Source: JANQPD01 sp963715655
Lineage (GTDB): Bacteria > Bacteroidota > Bacteroidia > Flavobacteriales > Schleiferiaceae
DNA: 64,000 bases
NCBI GenBank assembly: GCA_963715655.1
Contig: OY970262.1
Span: forward strand, 2,294,001 to 2,358,000
Reading direction: 5' to 3'
Numbering within the stretch: the stretch's first letter is position 1; each line of letters starts with the position of its first letter. Below the pieces are notes generated by a model that saw nothing but the letters and a program-made list of their open reading frames with translations, had not been told where the DNA came from and searched no databases. Positions 1-7,600 of this stretch are shown one piece after another. A program made the translations under genes and the position numbers.

Positions 1-822
1 ATGAATTTGATGATCGTAAAAATTCCACATAATTTGTCCGGCTTTGTTACGCGCCTCTTGAGTAGGGTTGGTAGCTAAATAAGCATCCAAATGTTTGCCG
101 GCCATCCAATCCATACTCAATACCCGTTCACCGGATAGCTCAGCATAATACCTTGGAAAAAGCAAACCCTCAATTGGTTTACACGCTTCACTAATTTCTT
201 TAGAACGTGCCAATTCTAATTCGTAATCCGTTTCCTCTAATAAGCGCGCTTCCACCTCTTGTAAGTAATGGTCCATTTCGCTTGCGCTGATGTTAAACAT
301 TGCACCTACAATTGGTCTAATAATCTTCAAATCTGATGAAATGCTATCGGCTACCCCCGGATATTGCACTTTTACCGCCAACGTTTTGCCATTCTTTTCC
401 GCTTTATGCACTTGGCCGATACTGGCGGCTGCCGTGGCACTTTTTTCAAACGTATCAAACAAATCACTAGGGCTTTTCCCCAAGGAGTTTTTAAACGTTT
501 TTATCACCAAAGGATACGATAAAGGCGGAGCCGAATATTGCGCTTGTGAAAATTTATTAGCGTAAGCTTCCGGTAATATCCCTTGATCTAAACTCATCAT
601 CTGTGCCACTTTTAAGGCACTTCCTTTTAGTTCACTAAGGGTGTTGTAAATATCGTTGGCGTTGTTTTCCTGCAACTGTGTGTTAGCAGCTTTCTCATCG
701 CTAACCAATCGTTTACTATAATACTTCAGATAATTGCCACCCACTTTGGCACCTGTTTTAATAAACTTACCGGTGCGCCCTAAACGAGATGTACTAATAC
801 TTTCTTGTTCTTTTTGAGCCAT
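1..822 (-). CDS. ABC1/UbiB-family atypical kinase, C-terminus cut by window edge
   Basis: Reading the minus strand from the ATG at 822 gives 274 residues with no stop before the window edge. They match the N-terminal part of the ABC1/AarF/UbiB family of atypical kinases, linked in other organisms to quinone metabolism. Visible are a conserved helix (LKGSALKVAQMMS), the alanine-rich loop that replaces the usual P-loop (AAASIGQVH), the ATP-binding lysine in LAVKVQYPG, and the acidic EETDYELELA segment. The catalytic and metal-binding part would lie beyond base 1. The start lies 3 bases after the stop of the TetR-like gene, so the two are one operon, and the regulator may control the kinase. The family is clear; the substrate is not. 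Confidence 0.88.
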   Translation of the reverse strand, partial: MAQKEQESISTSRLGRTGKFIKTGAKVGGNYLKYYSKRLVSDEKAANTQLQENNANDIYNTLSELKGSALKVAQMMSLDQGILPEAYANKFSQAQYSAPPLSYPLVIKTFKNSLGKSPSDLFDTFEKSATAAASIGQVHKAEKNGKTLAVKVQYPGVADSISSDLKIIRPIVGAMFNISASEMDHYLQEVEARLLEETDYELELARSKEISEACKPIEGLLFPRYYAELSGERVLSMDWMAGKHLDAYLATNPTQEARNKAGQIMWNFYDHQIH

Positions 823-825
823 GAT

Positions 826-1563
826 TTAACGGTTTTGAAAAATAAACTTTCCAAAATCCAAAGCACTATCCAATGCATTTTTTTCAATTAAATCAAAAGA
901 CAAATGCACCGTTTTTTCAATGGCCGCGTCCGTGCGTTCAAAATTCTTGCTACGATCGTTTTTCCAGAAGTTCATTAAAAACAAAAATTGAATCCAAAAC
1001 AAATCATCATAAGTGCTAGTAAGTTTACTACGCCCGGCAACTTCGCCTTGCGCCAAACCCTCGTTTACCATTTGCTTTACCCACAATTTATAGTCTTTTT
1101 TCATTTCACGTAAATGACGATTTTCGCGTTTCATAGAGCCTGTAGCCTCCTTAAAACTCATTATCGCAAAACTTCTATCCTTCTTCAAATTTTCAAAAAA
1201 GGCGTAGTACAAACTCAATACTTTTTCGCGTACCGTAAAATCAGAATAATCAGTATCTGCTTCCAGCGTGTTTTTGGTTTGCGTAAACAAGTGGTGCCAA
1301 AATCCTTCAGCTATTTGTCCAAAATCATTAAAATGCTGATAAAATTGTGCTTCTTCAATATCAATGCCTTTGCAAAATGCATATACGCTAGCCGGCTCTT
1401 CACCGTGCATAAGTACATAATCTTTGTATCCATCTATAATAGTGGCTTTTACATCACGCGTTTTTGATTTTGAGATCTTGCTACTTTTTGTAGTTTTCTT
1501 TACTCCGTCTGCTGCTTCCATTTCTGTAATATTTGTTTCAAAAGTAACGGCCAATACGGCCAT
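826..1563 (-). CDS. TetR/AcrR-like transcriptional regulator
   Basis: The protein has a lysine-rich N-terminal tail, then a TetR-type DNA-binding domain (about residues 37-85, with a short recognition-helix region around EEAQFYQHFND) and an all-helical C-terminal domain. The length up to 245 aa is normal for a TetR protein with an N-terminal extension. The first ATG is at 1563, but an internal ATG at 1521 starts a more typical tail (MEAADGVKK), and TACTTTTG, a possible -7 box, lies about 20 bases before it, so the true start may be 1521. It is the first gene of a two-gene operon with the ABC1 kinase. The ligand is unknown. Confidence 0.78.
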   Translation of the reverse strand: MAVLAVTFETNITEMEAADGVKKTTKSSKISKSKTRDVKATIIDGYKDYVLMHGEEPASVYAFCKGIDIEEAQFYQHFNDFGQIAEGFWHHLFTQTKNTLEADTDYSDFTVREKVLSLYYAFFENLKKDRSFAIMSFKEATGSMKRENRHLREMKKDYKLWVKQMVNEGLAQGEVAGRSKLTSTYDDLFWIQFLFLMNFWKNDRSKNFERTDAAIEKTVHLSFDLIEKNALDSALDFGKFIFQNR

Positions 1564-1642
1564 TGTATTTCTTAATGTATGTTAATCTCAACAATTTAGA
1601 AAGGTTCTTGTTTTCTTTATATTAATTCAAAATTATTATACC

Positions 1643-1963
1643 ATGAAACGTATATTTATCGTAGCACTAGTCGCCTTTTTCACAACTAGCACGCTTTCTA
1701 TGTCGGCAAGTTTTACAACTAAAACAGCTAAAACAGTAGAGCAAGAAAAAGAAACTAAGGAAGAAATAAATGTTAAAAAATTACCAAAAGAAGTAACTTT
1801 TGACATTACCAAAAACTACAATGGGGCTGAAATTCTTGAAGCATACAAAACGTATGTTGATGGAGATTTCACCGGATATTTAGTGGAAGCTAAAAAAGGA
1901 GACAGAAAATGGAGCATTACCTATGATGCCAAAGGAAATCCTAAGAATAAAGTTACACCATAG
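1643..1963 (+). CDS. Small secreted protein, PepSY-like
   Basis: This is a 106-aa protein with a clear N-terminal signal sequence (a hydrophobic run at residues 4-22, with cleavage likely after ...SMSA). The mature part is short and charged. Its C-terminal half, with alternating beta-type residues and the ending GDRKWSITYDAKGNP, resembles the single-domain PepSY-like periplasmic proteins common in Bacteroidota. It is monocistronic and divergent from the TetR gene. The function is unknown and the PepSY resemblance is only by eye. Confidence 0.65.
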   Translation: MKRIFIVALVAFFTTSTLSMSASFTTKTAKTVEQEKETKEEINVKKLPKEVTFDITKNYNGAEILEAYKTYVDGDFTGYLVEAKKGDRKWSITYDAKGNPKNKVTP

Positions 1964-2246
1964 TTGGGGGTTTGTTAAATTTTGGACTGGTGGACTGGTT
2001 AATTGGAAGGCAAGCTATGTACATAATAGCTGCATTAATTTAGTGAAGCATAATCTAGTTGCTCCCAATGTTTTTATTAAACAAAGTTGTATAGTTTGAG
2101 CGCTTGGACTTGTTTACGTTTTAACTAATTAACTCATTCTGTGTTCAAACTATTATTTGAGTTTTTCCAACCATCAATTAATTTACTACTCCACGTTTTA
2201 AACATACCACGGTTTTAACAAATCAACCACTGCTTATCTTCGCGCC

Positions 2247-2924
2247 ATGCGTATAGATATCATAACCGCCCTCCCAAAATTACTAGAAAGCCCTTTTGGG
2301 GATTCCATTTTGCAACGCGCCATTACCCGTGGTTTGGTAGAAGTAGTGGTGCATGATTTAAAAGACTTTGGTTTGGGAAAACACCGTCAAATAGATGATT
2401 ACCAATTTGGTGGCGGTGCTGGTATGGTAATGATGATTGAACCTATTGCTAACTGTATTAAACAACTTAAGGCAGGACGTGAGTATGATGAAGTTATATA
2501 CATGACGCCTGATGGTGAGCGGTTTAATCAAAAAATAGCGAATCAACTTTCTTTAAAAGGGAATTTACTTTTGCTATGTGGACATTATAAAGGCATTGAT
2601 CAGCGCGTACGCGATTTATACATTACAAAAGAAATTTCTATTGGTGATTACGTTTTAAGCGGTGGTGAATTAGCCGCAGCCGTGGTAAGCGATGCTATTA
2701 TTAGACTGTTGCCTGGAGTATTAAATGATGAATCTTCTGCCCTTTCTGATTCTTTTCAAGATGATTTGTTAGCTCCACCTGTATATACCCGCCCCGCTGA
2801 TTATGAAGGAAATAAGGTGCCTGAAATATTATTGAGTGGTAATTTCCCAAAAATTGAAGATTGGCGTTACGAGCAAGCTCTGAAGCGCACGGAAGAAAGA
2901 AGACCGGATTTATTGGGAGAGTGA
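2247..2924 (+). CDS. trmD: tRNA (guanine-37-N1)-methyltransferase TrmD
   Basis: The 225-aa protein is the full length of TrmD, which methylates G37 next to the anticodon of tRNAs reading CNN codons, using S-adenosylmethionine. The N-terminus MRIDIITALP, the segment DYQFGGGAGMVMM, the knot motif LLLLCGHYKGIDQR and the segment EISIGDYVLSGGELAA are diagnostic of the SPOUT trefoil-knot fold. The ATG at 2247 lies just after TATCTTCG, a near match to the Bacteroidota -7 box, so the transcript may be nearly leaderless. In many bacteria rplS follows directly; here a serine hydrolase gene on the other strand separates the two. Confidence 0.97.
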   Translation: MRIDIITALPKLLESPFGDSILQRAITRGLVEVVVHDLKDFGLGKHRQIDDYQFGGGAGMVMMIEPIANCIKQLKAGREYDEVIYMTPDGERFNQKIANQLSLKGNLLLLCGHYKGIDQRVRDLYITKEISIGDYVLSGGELAAAVVSDAIIRLLPGVLNDESSALSDSFQDDLLAPPVYTRPADYEGNKVPEILLSGNFPKIEDWRYEQALKRTEERRPDLLGE

Positions 2925-3005
2925 GAGAACAGTTGGCAATTTGAGAGTAAAAAGACAATTATGTAGATTGGGGAATGTAAAGCGTATGCTGCACGCTGTA
3001 CTTCT

Positions 3006-3117
3006 ATTACGGATAACGAATAGCGGTAAATTGAGCTCCAATAACAGATAACCAATAACAGATAGCCATCACCCGCACGATGAGCACCAATAACCGATAA
3101 CCAATAACGAATAACTT
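3006..3117. repeat. Imperfect AATAACvGATAACC-type short repeat tract
   Basis: The spacer between the convergent trmD and serine hydrolase genes is filled with degenerate copies of a roughly 10-12 base unit of the type CCAATAACAGATAA / CGATAACCAATAACG. There are about seven recognisable copies, broken by a GC-richer stretch near 3065-3085. No coding potential is seen. It looks like simple-sequence expansion in a convergent spacer rather than a regulatory array. Confidence 0.55.
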
Positions 3118-3127
3118 GTACCCCTAT

Positions 3128-4450
3128 TTACCTCTCCAAAGTCATTAAATAACTGCCGCCACCTTGTTTTAAAATCACCGTTTTTTCTGTAGGATTAAAT
3201 TCTAAAACCACGCCTGCTAGATCAAAACTAAAAATGTGTTCATCAGTAGCAACTAATGGAAAGGATGCTTGCCCTGTAGCTTGTCCTTTTAATACATTTC
3301 CTTCTTTAAATATGGTGAGTTTAATGGGTAATTCTTTTGACGCATAAACACCTACATATTTATCTAACTCATTGGTGGATAGATTTATCTGCTTAAAGCT
3401 GGGGATTTCATACGGCTTATTAAACACTGCACTAAGTACCGCAATGGTTACGCTATTTTGGTTGTAGTTATTACCGTTTGAGATGATGGCAAAACTTAAT
3501 TGTTCGTTTTCAAAATATCCAAACACCGATGAAAATCCGTCAATTGCTCCGGTATGTCCGTAGCTACTTTTTTCATCAAAAGGCATACTAAATAAACCCA
3601 TTCCGTAATCATCTTTTAATTCCATCATGGTTTTTAAGCTTTCTTGCGAAAGAATTTTACCGGTAAACAAAGCATGGGCAAAAAGGCATAAATCACTAGA
3701 AGTGGAAATTATAGAACCCGCACCCAATGGTACGGACATATCTGTTTCTGTTTCTTTTTGCCAACCATCCGCATAAGCGTAGGATAATGCTTGATTATCG
3801 GCTACCTTAATTTTACCACCAAAACCTGTGTACTTTAAATCTAACGGTTTTACAATTTTGGTTTCTAAAAGCTGAGCATAGGTTTTATTGTACACGTTTT
3901 GTAAAATCAACGAAAGCAACACATAATTTGAGTTACTGTAACTGGCTTCTGAATTAGGTTTAAAATCGCTGCCACCTTTGGCAATGTATTCTACTAATTT
4001 GGCTTCCATAATTGGCTTGGTCATATACTCCATGTACGCGTCATCATCAGTAAAATTATGAATACCACTTCGATGGTTTAGTAGATTACTAACGGTAATT
4101 TTATCAGCGTTTTTAATACTTGGAAAATATGTTTTTATGGTTTGAGTTAATGTAAGCTTCCCTTCTTCTATCGCTTTAAGCGTAAGGGCTGCAGTAAACG
4201 TTTTTGAAATAGAACCAATACGATACTGCGTATTTTCATCGGTTGAGATTTTATTTTCCACATCAGCATACCCGCTTGCTTTTGCATAAATAATCACTCC
4301 GTTTTTAGCCACCGCTATGCTGCCCATAAACTTGTTGTTTACCGCCAGTGCTTCTAAATAAGCGTCAAGCTTTTTTGCATCAAAATGTTGTGCAATACCC
4401 TGAAATATAAATAATAAGGAACAAATGGTAGATAGAAATATGCGATTCAT
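3128..4450 (-). CDS. Serine hydrolase of the class C beta-lactamase / DD-peptidase superfamily
   Basis: The 440-aa protein starts with a signal peptide (MNRIFLSTICSLLFIFQG, cleaved near residue 20). The three catalytic motifs of the family are present: SxxK at S80-I-S-K83 (nucleophile and base), YSN at 171-173, and HTG at 299-301 in place of KTG. After residue about 340 comes a small C-terminal beta domain of the kind attached to many of these enzymes. It is likely a periplasmic or lipid-anchored esterase or peptidase; true beta-lactamase activity cannot be claimed. It is transcribed alone and lies between trmD and rplS. Confidence 0.9.
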   Translation of the reverse strand: MNRIFLSTICSLLFIFQGIAQHFDAKKLDAYLEALAVNNKFMGSIAVAKNGVIIYAKASGYADVENKISTDENTQYRIGSISKTFTAALTLKAIEEGKLTLTQTIKTYFPSIKNADKITVSNLLNHRSGIHNFTDDDAYMEYMTKPIMEAKLVEYIAKGGSDFKPNSEASYSNSNYVLLSLILQNVYNKTYAQLLETKIVKPLDLKYTGFGGKIKVADNQALSYAYADGWQKETETDMSVPLGAGSIISTSSDLCLFAHALFTGKILSQESLKTMMELKDDYGMGLFSMPFDEKSSYGHTGAIDGFSSVFGYFENEQLSFAIISNGNNYNQNSVTIAVLSAVFNKPYEIPSFKQINLSTNELDKYVGVYASKELPIKLTIFKEGNVLKGQATGQASFPLVATDEHIFSFDLAGVVLEFNPTEKTVILKQGGGSYLMTLER

Positions 4451-4946
4451 TTTAAATGGTTTGTTTATTTTTTACTTAGACCAAAGTACGTTGACATTAG
4501 TTGGAAAATAACGTAAAATTTTGTTTGAAACCTGACTTCGATTAATACTAAAATATATTACTTTGATAATTAGTAGTTTAATAGTTCTAATACAACAAGC
4601 TAGCCCCTTAAATCCCTTCCGCTAAAGCGGTATTTTTAACAAAAGGGTTACTTTTAACTGGGAGTGGAGCAGCACTAACTCAGGCGGAGGATTGGAGGTT
4701 TTAAAGAAGTTTAAATGCTCATATTTTTGATAAAAAATCGAACTCAGGTTTAGGATAAACTACCCCATACGTATAAAAGCATTTACATTTAAAATTCAGT
4801 AAAGAGATGTGTGGTAGTATGATAAAAAATAAGTAATATTGCCATTGGTTTAGAAAGGAATATAAAGCCTAACTAAGCTACTGAATATCAACCTCTGGCA
4901 AAAATTGTGAACGTTGGTTTTTAGCAAACAAAAAAACCATTTATAG
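4451..4946. other. Non-coding spacer between serine hydrolase and rplS
   Basis: This is about 500 bases between divergent genes with no convincing ORF. A small hairpin CCGCTAAAGCGG followed by TATTTTT lies at 4620-4638. TAATATTG at 4834-4841 is one mismatch from the TAnnTTTG -7 box and could drive rplS. I see no riboswitch-like structure. Confidence 0.4.
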
Positions 4947-5294
4947 ATGGATTTATTAAAATTTGTACAAGACGAGTACATTACAAGAAAAGATTTACCG
5001 GAATTTGGAGCCGGTGATACCATTACAGTATATTATAAAATTGTGGAAGGCGCGAAAGAGCGTATCCAGTTTTTTAGAGGTATTGTTTTACAAAGACGTG
5101 GCGAAGGACCAACCGAAACATTTACTATTCGTAAGATGAGTGGTAATATTGGTGTTGAGCGTATTTTCCCTGTAAACCTTCCTACGCTTGATAAAATTGA
5201 AATTAATAAGAAAGGTAAAGTACGTAGAGCACGTATTTTCTATCAAAGAGAACTTACCGGTAAAGCTGCAAGAATTAAAGAAAAGAGAATGTAG
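4947..5294 (+). CDS. rplS: 50S ribosomal protein L19
   Basis: The 115-aa protein is the normal size for bL19 and contains the family signature: the SH3-like core FGAGDTITVYYKIVEG, the RIQFFRGIVLQRRGEG loop, ETFTIRKMS and the C-terminal basic IEINKKGKVRRARIFYQRE. L19 sits at the interface between the ribosomal subunits. It is a single-gene unit closed by a strong rho-independent terminator at 5318-5344. Confidence 0.98.
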   Translation: MDLLKFVQDEYITRKDLPEFGAGDTITVYYKIVEGAKERIQFFRGIVLQRRGEGPTETFTIRKMSGNIGVERIFPVNLPTLDKIEINKKGKVRRARIFYQRELTGKAARIKEKRM

Positions 5295-5317
5295 CATTCA
5301 CCTTAGGTTAATATTAG

Positions 5318-5344
5318 AGCCGCTACTTTGTAGCGGCTTTTTTT
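5318..5344 (+). terminator. Rho-independent terminator after rplS
   Basis: A perfect 9-bp stem (AGCCGCTAC / GTAGCGGCT) with a 3-base loop is followed by a run of T, 24 bases after the rplS stop. Confidence 0.92.
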
Positions 5345-5357
5345 ATGCGCCTACTTT

Positions 5358-5603
5358 ATGCAACATACCAAAATATACCGCGGCTTTATGCTTCTTAAAA
5401 AAGTAAAGGAAAAAAACTTTACCCTTAAATTATTAGTGCAAAATAACCAGCGCTACATTGTGCTGCTAAAAAGATATTTTTGGGGAGTGCCTGTATTTAG
5501 CAAAACCTTTACCTACACCGAACAAGAAGTTGCTCTAAAAATGTTTTATAAACTAATGCAAGCCAAAGTGTCCAATAGCTCAGCACTATCTGCAGCGGCT
5601 TAG
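5358..5603 (+). CDS. Small hypothetical protein
   Basis: The ORF gives 81 aa, or 71 aa if translation starts at the internal ATG at 5388 (MLLKKVKEKNF). It is basic in its first half (KKVKEKNFTLKLLVQNNQRYIVLLKRYFWG), with no signal peptide, membrane segment or recognised motif. Its stop overlaps the stop of the convergent OmpA-family gene by a few bases. It lies just after the rplS terminator and has no clear promoter. Codon use looks like the neighbours, so it may be real, but I cannot assign a role. Confidence 0.45.
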   Translation: MQHTKIYRGFMLLKKVKEKNFTLKLLVQNNQRYIVLLKRYFWGVPVFSKTFTYTEQEVALKMFYKLMQAKVSNSSALSAAA

Positions 5604-7552
5604 CGCGAGGTAATTACAAAAACAGTACGCCTGTTTTGCGCCCTACCTGCTTCCGTATTGTTGTTGCCTAAAGGCACTGTTTCTCCGTAGCCATGGTTAC
5701 TTAAACGCGTTTGACCAATGCCCTTTGCAAGTACATAATCATACACTGTTTTTGCTCTGTTTTTAGATAAAGCCAAGTTATCAGCGCTATTTCCTACGTT
5801 ATCGGTATGCCCTTGTATGTCTGCTTTTAAGCTTGGATTTTCCTTTAAAAACAAAATAAACTCATCAATTACCGCGCGTGAAACTTCATCTAATTGATAA
5901 CTATTGGTGGGGAAGTTAATATCATTTAAGGTGTATTCTTTGCCCACTTCCAAAGGTTTTACTTCTAGCGGAGCTTTTATTACTGTACTAGTTTTTACAT
6001 CTCCCACCGAAATATACTTACTGCTAAAAGCCGCGCCTTTCTTTTTAACGGTAAGTATTAAATCTTCCTTTGGCCTTGCCTCCACTACCCTTGCGTAATT
6101 TCCTGTTTCTTTATCAACATCAATTTTAGTTACTTCTTTTGTTTTTAAATTTTTAATTTCTAAAGATGCCTCTTCATCTGCTTCGTTATTTTCATTAATT
6201 AAGCGTCCGGTAATTAACGTTACCGCCTTGGGTTGCACTTGCGTGGGAAGATCAAACTGATACATATCCCAACCCATATTGGCGCGCAGTTTATTACTGG
6301 CAAAATAGCCGGTTTTACCATCAAGGCTTACAAATAAACCCAAGTCATCCTCCTCTGAGTTTATGGGATAACCTATGTTTTGCGGCTCTTGCCAAGCACC
6401 GGTATCATTGGCACGCGCGTAATAAATATCATATCCGCCTAAGCCCATTTGCCCGTTTGATGTAAAATAAATGGTTTTACTATCGCTGTGAATAAAAGGC
6501 GTTTTTTCATCTTTACGCGTATTTATTGGTGCACCCATGTTGGTGGGTTTGCTCCATTTTCCATCTTCAAGGCGTTTGCATTCGTATAAATCTAATCCTC
6601 CCATACCGCCTTCTCGGTTGCTCGCAAAATACAGCATGTCTCCATTTGCAGAAACGGATGGTTGCGATTCCCAGCTATCTCGCCTATTTATATGATCGCC
6701 TACGCTTTGCGGTATTGTCCAACCATTTGCGGTGCGCTCACTGTAAAAAACATCACAATTTTGATAGCCGTTAATATCCTCGCAAACTGTAAAATACAGC
6801 TCGGTATTGTTGGCCGTAATAGACGGGCCCCCTTCGTTAAAACTTGTGTTAAATGGACTTGGTAAAGGACTTCCTTGATTAAATTGTCCGCTGGTTTCGC
6901 GCTCGGCCATAGAAAATTCTTCCACTAAACGTTTGCGTGCTGCCGGCCCATCTTTAGAAGTGGTTTTCATGGCGCGCCTAGTAAAAAACAGCAACTCTTG
7001 ATCCGGAGAAATTACGCCTAAATATTCATCTTCAGCGGTGCTAATAGCTTTTACAGGTTTTGGATTAAACACCACCGGATTTCCTAAAAGGTCATTCAAA
7101 AGTAAGGCCTCTTTTTTCGCTTTTTTTACTTCCGGCTCATAGCCTCTGTCCCTTTCGGGATGATTTAGAAACTTGTCGAAATTAGCAATAGCTTCATCTC
7201 GCTTTCCATTTTCCAATTGTAGCGTTCCTAAAAAATAATACACTTCAGGTTTGTAATCCGGACATACTTCTAACAGCTTTGTCCACGATGCTTCTGCACG
7301 ATTTAACTTTAAAGTTTTTACATACAAATCACCTAAAAGATAAAGTGCATCCGCATACGTATCATCTAAACTTACTGCTTGTTTTAAGTAGCGTTCTGCT
7401 TCTCTGTAATTTCCCGTTTTCCAATTTTTTAATGCCCGTGGCACTTGCTTGGCAGCAGTTTCATCCACTTCCTGTGTGCAAACACCCAGCTCAGGTTGCG
7501 CAAAAGCTGTTATAGAAAAAAAGAAGAGTAAAAGAAAAAAATGTTTATTCAT
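5600..7552 (-). CDS. OmpA-family protein with TPR and WD40-like (PD40) repeats, PorE-like
   Basis: The 650-aa protein is a typical multi-domain Bacteroidota envelope protein. It has a signal peptide (residues 1-18), tetratricopeptide repeats at about 40-140, then at least four WD40-like beta-propeller blades with the motifs LYFTVCED, LYFASNREGGMGGLDLY, IYFTSNGQMGLGGYDIY and GYFASNKLRANMGWDMY (about 200-430). A carboxypeptidase-regulatory-like fold follows (about 440-520), and a C-terminal OmpA domain with the peptidoglycan-binding pattern GHTDNVG...LSKNRAK. The order TPR-PD40-CRD-OmpA is that of PorE, the peptidoglycan anchor of the type IX secretion system. Several paralogues share this order, so the exact role is inferred. 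AsmA lies just upstream on the same strand. Confidence 0.88.
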   Translation of the reverse strand: MNKHFFLLLFFFSITAFAQPELGVCTQEVDETAAKQVPRALKNWKTGNYREAERYLKQAVSLDDTYADALYLLGDLYVKTLKLNRAEASWTKLLEVCPDYKPEVYYFLGTLQLENGKRDEAIANFDKFLNHPERDRGYEPEVKKAKKEALLLNDLLGNPVVFNPKPVKAISTAEDEYLGVISPDQELLFFTRRAMKTTSKDGPAARKRLVEEFSMAERETSGQFNQGSPLPSPFNTSFNEGGPSITANNTELYFTVCEDINGYQNCDVFYSERTANGWTIPQSVGDHINRRDSWESQPSVSANGDMLYFASNREGGMGGLDLYECKRLEDGKWSKPTNMGAPINTRKDEKTPFIHSDSKTIYFTSNGQMGLGGYDIYYARANDTGAWQEPQNIGYPINSEEDDLGLFVSLDGKTGYFASNKLRANMGWDMYQFDLPTQVQPKAVTLITGRLINENNEADEEASLEIKNLKTKEVTKIDVDKETGNYARVVEARPKEDLILTVKKKGAAFSSKYISVGDVKTSTVIKAPLEVKPLEVGKEYTLNDINFPTNSYQLDEVSRAVIDEFILFLKENPSLKADIQGHTDNVGNSADNLALSKNRAKTVYDYVLAKGIGQTRLSNHGYGETVPLGNNNTEAGRAQNRRTVFVITSR

Positions 7553-7600
7553 AAAGCTTAGAACGCCATTTTTACCTTAAGATTTTTATCAACCTTAAAA

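Noticed and set aside
3006..3117. Iterons or an origin of replication
   Set aside because: The repeats are degenerate simple sequence in a convergent spacer, with no DnaA boxes or replication gene nearby.
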